The translations under genes and the position numbers were made by a program. Below, one piece after another: positions 1 to 6,727 of a stretch of 21,760 bases of DNA. Numbering within the stretch: the stretch's first letter is position 1; the number at the start of each line of letters is the position of its first letter. This stretch comes from a virus. The stretch lies in the IMG/VR virus record IMGVR_UViG_3300009093_000132, positions 1 to 21,760 of that record. The stretch is one strand, 5' to 3'. Below the pieces are notes generated by a model. That model saw only the letters and a program-made list of their open reading frames with translations. It searched no databases and was not told the DNA's origin.

Positions 1-348
1 ACCGTACTTGGTCTGAGTGAACCAAGCCTGAGTTGCAGAAACCGGCTCTGTTGCATATTCAGCACTCGCACTGACAGAGCCTTCAGAAACATCCGTCAAT
101 CGCCCAACAAGAGTGTTGGAAGGTGCGGGTGTCCCCTTCGGTGTGGCATACTGAGCAGCGATATGCGACACCAACATATTCAAAAGAGCGGTCTGCATTT
201 CCGCTGTCTGAACCGGGCCACCACCATCATTTGCATGAACAGTAGTCGCAATGGTGAAAAAATTCGCTGCCTGTTCCTTCGTCACTTGACTGAACTCAGG
301 ATAGGTCGCAACCCAATTGCCATAGTCGAATGTTACGGAGACACCCAT
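1..348 (-). CDS. DUF4054-family head-tail connector protein (partial, C-terminus off the window)
   Basis: The first 116 codons of a gene that continues past the left edge. The translation begins MGVSVTFDYGNWVATYPEFS and reads open to base 1. An N-terminus of the form 'F-Y/A-x-W-x-x-x-Y/F-P-E-F', followed by an alpha-helical stretch, is typical of DUF4054 phage proteins. That family is thought to be a small head-tail connector/adaptor and usually lies two genes after a DUF2184 capsid gene, as it does here. The start ATG has an AGAGG-type ribosome binding site five bases upstream and follows the preceding gene by nine bases. The family call rests on motif memory and synteny. The connector function is an inference, since only about the N-terminal part is visible. 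Confidence 0.75.
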   Translation of the reverse strand, partial: MGVSVTFDYGNWVATYPEFSQVTKEQAANFFTIATTVHANDGGGPVQTAEMQTALLNMLVSHIAAQYATPKGTPAPSNTLVGRLTDVSEGSVSASAEYATEPVSATQAWFTQTKYG

Positions 349-357
349 GGTGGCCTC

Positions 358-837
358 TTAGACGCGGGGTTGCTCGTCAGCCGTTCCAACACGCTTCGGA
401 ATGCGTGTGTCAATCATCTTGCCCTGACGATCTGTCGCAAGCGGTTCCAGACCGGACAAAATCTTTGAGCCATCCTTGGCCTGGGCCTCGCTGCTGCGCT
501 CATCCGGATTGGCAAACACAATGCCATTCTTGACAAGATCACTCTGTTCATTCTGAGCCAGCCACAGTTCCCAGAAGTCTTTCGAGACACCTGGTGTGAG
601 CGCATAACCAGCAACGATCCGGCAAGAAGGCACAACACCAACCTGCGTCGCATTGCCGTAAATGGTGACCGGCTCACCCATCACCTGGGCAACTTTCACA
701 GTGCGGAAACCGCCACTGGGGATCGGCTCTTCAGAAGCAATCATTTCAAAAACACGGAGAATGAGACCATTTGGGAGTTTGCACGCAACTGTGACTGTCT
801 CACCAGTGGTCTTAGGCTCTGAACGAACATTTGCCAT
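358..837 (-). CDS. hypothetical phage head-module protein between capsid and connector genes
   Basis: A 159-residue soluble protein starting MANVRSEPKTTGETVTVACK. I do not recognise a family. The first half is beta-rich in character (TVTVACKLPNGLILRVFEM, then VKVAQVMGEPVTIYG). The C-terminal third is charged (DERSSEAQAKDGSK...). There is no signal peptide or membrane segment. The reading frame extends upstream to 891, but I chose the ATG at 837 because it is preceded by AAAAGGAAAA at good spacing, close to the leader used by the capsid and cement genes. The longer form would also run through the hairpin at 861-887. Proteins of about this size occur between DUF2184 and DUF4054 genes in related phages, so a virion or assembly role is likely, but this is inferred from position only. 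Confidence 0.8.
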   Translation of the reverse strand: MANVRSEPKTTGETVTVACKLPNGLILRVFEMIASEEPIPSGGFRTVKVAQVMGEPVTIYGNATQVGVVPSCRIVAGYALTPGVSKDFWELWLAQNEQSDLVKNGIVFANPDERSSEAQAKDGSKILSGLEPLATDRQGKMIDTRIPKRVGTADEQPRV

Positions 838-860
838 TTTGTTTTCCTTTTGTGGATAGT

Positions 861-887
861 AACCCGGTGCCCCTCTGACACCGGGTT
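861..887 (-). promoter_or_regulatory. intercistronic hairpin after the major capsid gene
   Basis: A perfect 9-bp inverted repeat, AACCCGGTG (861-869) and CACCGGGTT (879-887), around a 9-base loop. It lies in the gap between the capsid stop codon (895-897) and the next start (837). On the minus strand the stem is followed by ACTATCC, not a T-run, so it is not a classical intrinsic terminator. It could protect the 3' end of an abundant capsid transcript after processing, or act as a partial terminator that lowers expression of downstream genes. The structure is seen in the sequence; its role is inferred. Confidence 0.6.
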
Positions 888-894
888 TCAATCA

Positions 895-1998
895 TTAAAC
901 ACCAAGCATTGAGCAGATGGCGAAGGGCTGGCGAATGATCGCACCCCATGTGCCACCCGTCTGCTTCTGCTTGAAGCTGGACAGACCGCGAACAATCGGA
1001 TGCGCACGCATCTTCTCATTGAACGCGCAATAGCCGGTCTGCTGACCTTCGACACTGTCGCAGATCATCTGAACCAGATTGCCGCCCGCGATGCCCTGCG
1101 GATTGCTCGTGGAGGTCACACCATACTGCACCGCCGTTTCAAAGCGGATGTTCGGGAAGTTGCCCTTGAGCAGCGTCCGCACATTCACATTGAAAGAGTT
1201 GGTGGCAGTCAGCGCAACATCCGATGCCGGGCTCATCGCCAGTGTCACAGCGGACTTGGAGTCAATCAAACCAGAGGACTGATTGACCAGCTGAAGGAAC
1301 ATGGACTGAATGTCATTGAAGATTTCATTCGCAGTGGCCTTCACAACACCACCGTTGATCCACGCAGTACCACCCCAAGCCTTCGTCGCAGGAGTCAGCG
1401 AAGCGGTCAGGTTGGGGTCATTCAGCAAGCCATAGTTCTGCAGGCCAGCAACGCCAAAGAAGTAAGCGAAGTTGCTGAACTTGTTCATGGCCAGAGCAGC
1501 AGCCTGGTCAATCTCGCTCACCCAGCTGATCTTGGCAAGGCCAGCACGCTCCAGTTCCAGCTCACCATATTCCTTGATGACCTGGTAGAGATACGACTGG
1601 CGTTGGGGCCAGTTTGTGTTCGCACCAGCATGGCCGTTCTCAGCGAAGTCGCCATAGCTGGAAACTTCACCGGTGTGTTCCACTGTCGGGAAGAAAGCTG
1701 TCTGGACTGTCCAGTCACCTTTCTTCACTTCACCGAAAATCTGCGCTGCCATATTCGGGGCAAACAGAATTTCGTACACAGCCGGATCGATGTACTGCGT
1801 CAGGTACGCAGGTACACCGGCATTGGGCGCAGTCGCCAGAGCAGGCTGGGCGTCCATTGCGATGTTGATGTTGCTCTTGAAGTTGGCGGGCAAATAAGCC
1901 GTGGCCAACGGATTGATGACACCGCGTGCTTCGAGGTGAGGCGCATCTTCACGATACGCCTGCTCGGCATCACGCAGAGAGTTAAAACGAATGGTCAT
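895..1998 (-). CDS. major capsid protein, DUF2184 family
   Basis: A 367-residue protein whose features match DUF2184 phage major capsid proteins of the HK97 fold. It has a short N-terminal arm (MTIRFNSLRDAEQAYREDAP), a middle region rich in aromatic residues around 'AQIFGEVKKGDWTVQTAFFP' (about residues 85-105), the 'SSYGDFAENGHAGANTNWPQRQ' type segment near 113-134, and a C-terminal 'RGLSSFKQKQTGGTWGAIIRQP' stretch. It is expected to form the icosahedral shell. The leader GAAAGGAAAT at 2004-2013 is a strong ribosome binding site and is shared with the cement gene and the internal scaffold start. The gene follows protease-scaffold and cement genes in the standard order. No obvious cleaved N-terminal delta domain is visible, in keeping with a separate scaffold. 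Confidence 0.9.
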   Translation of the reverse strand: MTIRFNSLRDAEQAYREDAPHLEARGVINPLATAYLPANFKSNINIAMDAQPALATAPNAGVPAYLTQYIDPAVYEILFAPNMAAQIFGEVKKGDWTVQTAFFPTVEHTGEVSSYGDFAENGHAGANTNWPQRQSYLYQVIKEYGELELERAGLAKISWVSEIDQAAALAMNKFSNFAYFFGVAGLQNYGLLNDPNLTASLTPATKAWGGTAWINGGVVKATANEIFNDIQSMFLQLVNQSSGLIDSKSAVTLAMSPASDVALTATNSFNVNVRTLLKGNFPNIRFETAVQYGVTSTSNPQGIAGGNLVQMICDSVEGQQTGYCAFNEKMRAHPIVRGLSSFKQKQTGGTWGAIIRQPFAICSMLGV

Positions 1999-2029
1999 TG
2001 CTTATTTCCTTTCAATTATCGCTGCGCGA

Positions 2030-2995
2030 TTAGGCGTTGGTGGCGGATTGGATTTTGACCAACTCACCGGCAAGTCCTGTGGACGAGCAGATATACTTGG
2101 TCTCAACATTCACCGCAGCCACGTTGATCGCCTGAGAGCTAACAACGGTGTTGTTGGTGACAACGAAGGTGGAACCAGAACCGCCCGCACCAGTCAGCGC
2201 ATAAGCGATGTAGGTGCCCGCAACAACCGCACCAGAAACCGCCAGCAGGTTGCCGACAGCAAAGGTGCCAGTGGCAGTGCCGATGGTCAATGTACCATAG
2301 GTGCCGGAGACGGTGGTGGAAGCCACAGTCTGTTCACCGATGCTCACATTGTAGCGGCCAACACCATTCGCAGTTTCACCGGCAATGAGCGGTGTGATCT
2401 GGTTCACGATCTGTGTGCCAGTCACAACGTTGGTGCCGGAGATTGTCGCACCCGGATAAACGGAACCGGACGAAACAGCCGAAACCGTCAGCACCGCACC
2501 CGTGATGGAGCCGGTCACCGAGAAGGTGGAGGCAGCAACGGTGGAGCCTGTCGAGGTGGCGCCAGTCTTGGGAGTGCCAGTGGCAGCGAATGTGATTTTG
2601 CCGTCAGCAAAATTCGCATAAGCCTTCTGACCAACCAGAGCCTGTGTGGCACCATCATTGGTGACCCAGAAGTCACCAAAGTTCATCAGTGTCATGTTGA
2701 AGCCAGGCTGAATCAGATTGCCCGAAGCCGCAAGATACTGCGTGATGAGTGCCTGCTGTTCGCGGTGAACAAAGCCGGACGGAAGGCCGGTGCCGAAATT
2801 GTTGACCACAGCCGGGGAGTTGTCGCCATCCATGGGAGCGGACACCCACGCAAAGCGGCCAACTGTGACACCAGCCGGGCCAGCAACCAGACCACCGGGC
2901 CCAGCCACATAAGAGCCACGCGGATTGGTGGAGGCGAAGTCACCCGCAACTGCGGGAGCCTGCACCGTGTTAACTTGATTGGGAAAATCGGCCAT
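2030..2995 (-). CDS. Gp24-like structural cement/decoration protein with inserted tandem repeats
   Basis: A 321-residue virion protein. Residues 1-145 (MADFPNQVNTVQAPAVAGDF..., 'GRFAWV', 'GFVHREQQALI', 'MTLMNFGDFWV') and residues 296-321 (ETKYICSSTGLAGELVKIQS) resemble the phage structural cement family usually encoded just before DUF2184 capsid genes. Between them, about residues 157-290, lies Thr/Ser/Gly/Val-rich sequence made of two diverged copies of a beta-strand repeat ('G..LTV..V.SG.V.PG..ISG' then 'G..Y.VS..QTVAS'). Such repeats are common in phage fibres and surface decorations, so an exposed domain inserted into the capsid-binding core is likely. The start has the strong leader GAAAGGAAAT (3000-3009). 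The family assignment depends on synteny and on the first and last segments; repeat boundaries are approximate. Confidence 0.75.
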   Translation of the reverse strand: MADFPNQVNTVQAPAVAGDFASTNPRGSYVAGPGGLVAGPAGVTVGRFAWVSAPMDGDNSPAVVNNFGTGLPSGFVHREQQALITQYLAASGNLIQPGFNMTLMNFGDFWVTNDGATQALVGQKAYANFADGKITFAATGTPKTGATSTGSTVAASTFSVTGSITGAVLTVSAVSSGSVYPGATISGTNVVTGTQIVNQITPLIAGETANGVGRYNVSIGEQTVASTTVSGTYGTLTIGTATGTFAVGNLLAVSGAVVAGTYIAYALTGAGGSGSTFVVTNNTVVSSQAINVAAVNVETKYICSSTGLAGELVKIQSATNA

Positions 2996-3022
2996 TGTTA
3001 TTTCCTTTCAAAGAGAGTTTGA

Positions 3023-3907
3023 TTAGCCAATCACAGTGATGCGATCAGCATTGGCAAAGCGAGAACTGAAGCCTTCACTATTGCCAGTGGCAGCGTCATT
3101 GGCGATGACGACGGAACGGGCACCGGGCTTGGGCTGTGCTTCCAAAACAGCCTTCAACGCGGACGGATGAATGTCCTTGTGGTTCTTGACACCAAGACCG
3201 TCAAGAGCCGTACGATAAATTTCCTCCGCGCTGTCCAAAGCAATCGGAAGCTTGCCAACCCACTGCGACGCAAACTCACGCGCCTCAGCGGCATCGCGGG
3301 TCTGCTTCATGATCGCATCGCGTTGATCTTTCAACGCAGCATCCATCGTCACTTTGAACTTCGCATCCATCGCCTTGTCCTCACCTTCGGCATTCTTCTT
3401 GGCAGCTTCAGCTTCGTCCTCAGCCTTTTTCTTTTCTTCCTCAGCAGCGGCATCGGCAGCTGCCTTCTTTTCTTCTTCCTCTTTTTCGTCAGCAGCCTTC
3501 TTGTCTTCCGCTTCTTTCTTGGCGCACATCTCGTCATACGACTTCATGTCTTCAGCGGACAGCTTGTTCTTGAGGAAGTCTTTCGGATCAGCCATTTCAT
3601 CAACTCCTGTTTCTGTTTCACTGGCAGGGATGCCAGCATTAGGTTGCATATCTTCGCCTACTTCTTCGCTCTCACATTGATCGAGCATACTCATGATGTC
3701 GGCAAGCGAAGCGTCTTTTGCAAGTTTGGCTTGCGCAGTGATCGCAGAAGCAATGCCGGCTTTTTTGTCCTTAAAATTGTCACTGGTGACTCCGGACAAA
3801 ATTGGAGTCAGGTCAATCTTCGCATCAGCAGCAAGCTTGGGCTTGAGATACACAAGCAAGGCACCGCCCGTCATTGCTGCCTTTCGAGACAGAACTGTCT
3901 TGGGCAT
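3023..3907 (-). CDS. nested scaffold protein from internal start in the protease-scaffold gene
   Basis: Predicted 294-residue product that begins at Met287 of the 580-residue protein, in the same frame (MPKTVLSRKAAMTGGALLVY...). The start is preceded by GAAAGGAAAT (3912-3921) with four bases to the ATG. This ten-base leader also precedes the cement and major capsid genes. The start falls just after the protease hallmark motif, so the nested product contains only the scaffold part. Nested scaffold genes inside protease genes are known in lambda (C and Nu3) and many other phages. Here the nested gene is an inference from the ribosome binding site, the domain boundary and that precedent. Confidence 0.6.
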   Translation of the reverse strand: MPKTVLSRKAAMTGGALLVYLKPKLAADAKIDLTPILSGVTSDNFKDKKAGIASAITAQAKLAKDASLADIMSMLDQCESEEVGEDMQPNAGIPASETETGVDEMADPKDFLKNKLSAEDMKSYDEMCAKKEAEDKKAADEKEEEEKKAAADAAAEEEKKKAEDEAEAAKKNAEGEDKAMDAKFKVTMDAALKDQRDAIMKQTRDAAEAREFASQWVGKLPIALDSAEEIYRTALDGLGVKNHKDIHPSALKAVLEAQPKPGARSVVIANDAATGNSEGFSSRFANADRITVIG

Positions 3908-4765
3908 TATAATTTCCTTTCCAGAGATTTTGGAGTCACCAACCACAACATCTGGGCCAGCACGACCTTCCTCAACCAAAGCAACATGATTGGCGATAAT
4001 GTCCCGCATCACTCCGTCATAGTGCTCACCCTCAAAGGTGCCCGGAGTCATGTCAGCACGATAGCGATAACCACACGACAATTCTTTTTGCTCTTCACTC
4101 TCGATTGCGTCAATGGCCTCTTTCGACCACACCACAAGAGAGTTGGAGAGATAAGGATGATTGTACTTGGCGTCTGTTCCGGTTGAACCAATCACCAAGT
4201 CAGGCTGATGGTCATCAGCATCAACCGCCATGTGCTTGATCAAAAGCGGCACATTGTTGAAGCTGTCGGCTGCCTTCTTCAATTCTTCAGGATCACGCAG
4301 CAACATATACTTGCGATTGAAGTCAAGGCCCATCTCTGCCGCACCAGGAATTTCCCGGCCCCAATAAGGGCAGATATTACCTTTCGAGATGTTGTTGTGA
4401 TCGACATGCAAAAAACCGTCCACCGAATAATGACGGTTGGACTTGTTCAGAGGCATCTTGTCGTGAGCAAACAGCTTGCTCAAACGCAACACACCCTCTT
4501 TGAATTCAGCGTCTTTTGCCTTCTTGGTGGATGCCTTCAGCTTTTTGAGATCATCCTCATACAGCTTTACGTCATCTTCCATTCCTGCGACTTCACGCGC
4601 ACGATGGGGGCTTTTCTTGGCTTCTGCGATCTTGGCCTTAAGTGCCGTAATTTTCGCAGCGATTTGTTCCTCAGTAGCTTCATCTTCTGCCGGAGGATCA
4701 AGGGCCAAGACGGTGCCATCATCGAGTTTTGCTTGCGGCTCAGCGTCACTCCCATAGAGAATCAT
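3023..4765 (-). CDS. DUF2213 prohead protease fused to scaffold domain
   Basis: A 580-residue assembly protein in three parts. Residues 1-95 are a charged, probably coiled-coil N-terminus. Residues about 110-275 are a DUF2213 domain resembling herpesvirus/HK97-type prohead proteases. Candidate catalytic His178 lies in 'NVPLLIKH' and Ser230 in 'QKELSCGY', and the family hallmark 'NHVALVEEGRAGPDV' is at 259-273. Residues 287-580 are an Ala/Lys/Glu-rich scaffold, with an extended charged coiled coil at about 415-460. It should shape the procapsid and then be degraded. The start overlaps the previous stop as ATGA. Two in-frame internal ATGs with good ribosome binding sites (Met287 at 3907, Met391 at 3595) suggest separately made scaffold forms. 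The catalytic residues are inferred by motif analogy. Confidence 0.85.
   Translation of the reverse strand: MILYGSDAEPQAKLDDGTVLALDPPAEDEATEEQIAAKITALKAKIAEAKKSPHRAREVAGMEDDVKLYEDDLKKLKASTKKAKDAEFKEGVLRLSKLFAHDKMPLNKSNRHYSVDGFLHVDHNNISKGNICPYWGREIPGAAEMGLDFNRKYMLLRDPEELKKAADSFNNVPLLIKHMAVDADDHQPDLVIGSTGTDAKYNHPYLSNSLVVWSKEAIDAIESEEQKELSCGYRYRADMTPGTFEGEHYDGVMRDIIANHVALVEEGRAGPDVVVGDSKISGKEIIMPKTVLSRKAAMTGGALLVYLKPKLAADAKIDLTPILSGVTSDNFKDKKAGIASAITAQAKLAKDASLADIMSMLDQCESEEVGEDMQPNAGIPASETETGVDEMADPKDFLKNKLSAEDMKSYDEMCAKKEAEDKKAADEKEEEEKKAAADAAAEEEKKKAEDEAEAAKKNAEGEDKAMDAKFKVTMDAALKDQRDAIMKQTRDAAEAREFASQWVGKLPIALDSAEEIYRTALDGLGVKNHKDIHPSALKAVLEAQPKPGARSVVIANDAATGNSEGFSSRFANADRITVIG
3912..3921 (-). 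promoter_or_regulatory. internal ribosome binding site for nested scaffold
   Basis: GAAAGGAAAT on the minus strand, four bases before the in-frame ATG at 3905-3907. The same ten bases precede the cement start (3000-3009) and the capsid start (2004-2013). Such a leader is not needed for reading through the protease-scaffold gene, so its presence supports initiation here. A second internal candidate, AGGAG at 3604-3608, lies eight bases before the in-frame ATG at 3595. Confidence 0.6.
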
Positions 4766-4956
4766 CCGGCCTTTTCCTCAATCATCATCGAGATTTCATC
4801 GCTAAACAACGCACACTTGCGGAGCGATTTGGAAACCTCATTCAGTTTGTCTTTTGGTATCCCGCCAGACTTTGCGTACCTCTCCATCGCTTTGGATAGA
4901 GAGTTCAAAGCTTGTGCCTGATGCATCATGCTCATTGCGAGATGGTGATTTGTCAT
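4762..4956 (-). CDS. small hypothetical protein (64 aa) in the head operon
   Basis: A 64-residue, largely helical protein, rich in Met, Ser and Lys, starting MTNHHLAMSMMHQAQALNSL. I recognise no family. It is translationally wedged between neighbours: its ATG overlaps the previous gene's TAA (TAATG at 4954-4958), and its TGA overlaps the next ATG (ATGA at 4762-4765). This tight coupling on both sides is the main evidence that it is real. There is no signal peptide or membrane segment. It probably works in head assembly with the minor head protein and scaffold around it, but that is position only. Confidence 0.7.
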   Translation of the reverse strand: MTNHHLAMSMMHQAQALNSLSKAMERYAKSGGIPKDKLNEVSKSLRKCALFSDEISMMIEEKAG

Positions 4957-5759
4957 TAGTCAAACCCCGGAATAATCGAGCGCGAAACACAACGACAGTT
5001 GATAAGCTCTCCCGGATGAACAAAGCGCCCTTCATCGGGATCATACCAACCCTTGGCAACGTCATATTTTTTCCCGTTGTTGGCAAGATGCGACGGACGG
5101 GGGACTTTGCCACCATGAGAGTGAATCCAGATTGCCTGAGTGATCCCCAATTCTTGCTGGCGGACACGAACCATTGTCGCAGTTGCTTTATTGTTTTGAT
5201 CACGTGATATCGCAGCCGCACGACGCTCTGTCACTCCTTTGATCTTCTTGAGATCGTCAGTGAGTGATTTCAGATCACGTCCAGCAGACACAGATCGCAT
5301 CACCGCACCTTGAACATTTTTGAAGTGCTGCTCAGGAATGCTCTTGATCAGCCCAACCTGTTCTTCAATTGTGGCCTTCATAACATCGCGCATTTCGCGT
5401 GTCATTTTGAACTTGACAGACATGCCGTGCTCATTGAGGATCGCAGCCAACTGTTTCGCGGAACGATTGTTGGCAGACTTCGTATAATACTCAGCGAGTG
5501 CCGGAGCAAGTTCATCAAATTGACGCGACCATCTCCGGAACAGTTTCTTTAGTGCTCTGTTCAGAGCAGCCGCAGGTAATTCGTCCGCTGTGATCAGCGG
5601 TGTGTTGGCCTTGTACGATGCGCTGATCCAATACTCGATTGAATCTTGCATCTCCTTAATCAGCTTCAGCAGCTTGCGCTTAAAGATTTGCTGTGTGCCC
5701 AAATTTGGATGGACTGGCGGCAATGTCTTAGGAAGCGTCTTAACCTTCGCGCGAAGCAC
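4956..5759 (-). CDS. Mu gpF/SPP1 gp7-like minor head protein
   Basis: A 267-residue head morphogenesis protein of the Phage_Mu_F family. The N-terminal two thirds are helical. The family signature is at the C-terminus: 'HSHGGKVPRPSH' (residues 213-224), then 'YDVAKGWYDPDEGRFVHPGE' and 'INCRC' (253-257). These His and Cys residues form the conserved core of the family. In SPP1 and Mu the homologues associate with the portal and are needed for infectious heads. The start is GTG at 5757-5759, two bases after the previous stop, with no clear Shine-Dalgarno, so translation probably depends on coupling. Position after the portal region is the usual one. Confidence 0.87.
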   Translation of the reverse strand: MLRAKVKTLPKTLPPVHPNLGTQQIFKRKLLKLIKEMQDSIEYWISASYKANTPLITADELPAAALNRALKKLFRRWSRQFDELAPALAEYYTKSANNRSAKQLAAILNEHGMSVKFKMTREMRDVMKATIEEQVGLIKSIPEQHFKNVQGAVMRSVSAGRDLKSLTDDLKKIKGVTERRAAAISRDQNNKATATMVRVRQQELGITQAIWIHSHGGKVPRPSHLANNGKKYDVAKGWYDPDEGRFVHPGELINCRCVSRSIIPGFD

Positions 5760-5761
5760 AG

Positions 5762-6214
5762 TCAGATCAATTTTTCTAACGCAGCTGCCGCATCACGATG
5801 CCATTGAGCATCCGCCTTCCAAGTGGCTGCGGCTCCATTGCCACCCGGAATTGATTTGAATTGCTTGGAACGCTTTTCACATTCCGCTGCGGCATCTTTT
5901 TGTTCTTTGATGATGCTAGCAACTGCAGATTTGCTGTTATGCTTGACTATGGATTTTGCCCAAGAATTGACATCACCACTGTCCATCGCACCATCTAACG
6001 CACGGCCATTCTCGAAAGAGGCGCGTGTCTTGTCCGAGTCATACCAGTCCTCAACTGTGAACACACCTTTGTAGTTTTCGTTCACGTGCTGGACATAACC
6101 CTTCTTGCTTTCCTCTTTGGCCTTGCGTTTCGCAGACTCAAGAGACTCATCCATTGCCAAAATTGTCTGACGATCAGAACGGAATTTCAGCTCAGCAGCA
6201 AGATCGTTGGACAT
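5762..6214 (-). CDS. hypothetical protein (150 aa) between portal and minor head genes
   Basis: A hydrophilic 150-residue protein starting MSNDLAAELKFRSDRQT. It is Lys/Glu/Ala-rich, mostly helical in character, with no membrane segment. The C-terminal region 'KADAQWHRDAAAALEKL' looks amphipathic. I do not recognise it. I chose ATG 6214, which has GGAGA upstream and overlaps the preceding short gene's stop as TGATG. The frame extends one codon further to a TTG, which is less likely. Its place between the portal and the Mu-F-like gene suggests a role in the head or its internal contents; this is inference only. The segment 'YVQHVNENYKGVFTVEDWYD' may be an ordered core. Confidence 0.75.
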   Translation of the reverse strand: MSNDLAAELKFRSDRQTILAMDESLESAKRKAKEESKKGYVQHVNENYKGVFTVEDWYDSDKTRASFENGRALDGAMDSGDVNSWAKSIVKHNSKSAVASIIKEQKDAAAECEKRSKQFKSIPGGNGAAATWKADAQWHRDAAAALEKLI

Positions 6215-6351
6215 CAATGTCTCCAGGAATGAAGGGGGCCACCAGTGATGATGCCAGCAGCCCCCAGGGAGAAGATCGCAGCAGCAGTGATCATTCCACC
6301 GGCTGTGATCGAAGATGAGGCCAGCAGTGATACGTCCACTGGCATCATCAT
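6214..6351 (-). CDS. possible small hydrophobic protein (45 aa)
   Basis: A short frame beginning with three consecutive ATG codons (6351, 6348, 6345) four bases past the previous gene's stop (6356-6358) and ending in a TGA that overlaps the next ATG. The product MMMPVDVSLLASSSITAGGM continues into a hydrophobic stretch rich in Ala, Gly and Ile, long enough to span a membrane once, and ends PLHSWRH. No Shine-Dalgarno is evident, so translation would rely on coupling. The tight fit between neighbours supports it; the lack of homology and small size leave it uncertain. If real, it would be a membrane or virion-associated micropeptide. Confidence 0.45.
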   Translation of the reverse strand: MMMPVDVSLLASSSITAGGMITAAAIFSLGAAGIITGGPLHSWRH

Positions 6352-6355
6352 TTCA

Positions 6356-6718
6356 TTACGACGCAGGAGGCGCGTCAGGAGCCGGTGCCGGAGCCGGTTC
6401 AGGAGCAGGAGCGGGCGGATTGACCGCAGCACTCAGATTGGCCGCAAGCGCATTCAGCTGAGTCGCAGCCGCTTCCATCGCAGCCGGGTCAGGGTTGTTG
6501 GCCTGAGCAGCTACCTGAGCCGCAAGAGCCTGGATGTCCGCAACAGCCGCATTCACCGAATTGGTGATGTTGGTGACTGCCGCATTCAGATCGTCAATTT
6601 CCTGTGCCATTATATCAATCCTCTGGTTGGTGACTTCGATCATCTGCATCAACCGGCGTTCACCGGGTGTGTAGATCACGCAATGAACAAAGCGTCTGAG
6701 ATGTTCCCTCATCATCAT
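6356..6718 (-). CDS. hypothetical coiled-coil protein with Pro-Ala-rich tail
   Basis: A 120-residue protein with three in-line ATG codons at its start (6718, 6715, 6712) and an AAGGG ribosome binding site overlapping the portal stop codon. Residues about 35-95 are a coiled coil rich in Ala, Asn and Leu (DDLNAAVTNITNSVNAAVAD...). The tail is a Pro/Ala/Glu linker of repeated 'PAPAPEP' units ending DAPPAS. The pattern suggests an oligomeric helical bundle with a flexible extended tail. Phages often carry such proteins near the portal, but I know of no defined function. The unusual composition is at protein level and the frame is intact. Confidence 0.7.
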   Translation of the reverse strand: MMMREHLRRFVHCVIYTPGERRLMQMIEVTNQRIDIMAQEIDDLNAAVTNITNSVNAAVADIQALAAQVAAQANNPDPAAMEAAATQLNALAANLSAAVNPPAPAPEPAPAPAPDAPPAS

Positions 6719-6727
6719 CGTTTGCCC

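Noticed and set aside
1000-4186. Long plus-strand open frames opposite capsid, cement and protease-scaffold genes (up to 352 codons)
   Set aside because: They lie antisense to strongly supported genes, have no ribosome binding sites or recognisable domains, and have the Arg/His/Ser-rich composition expected of shadow frames.
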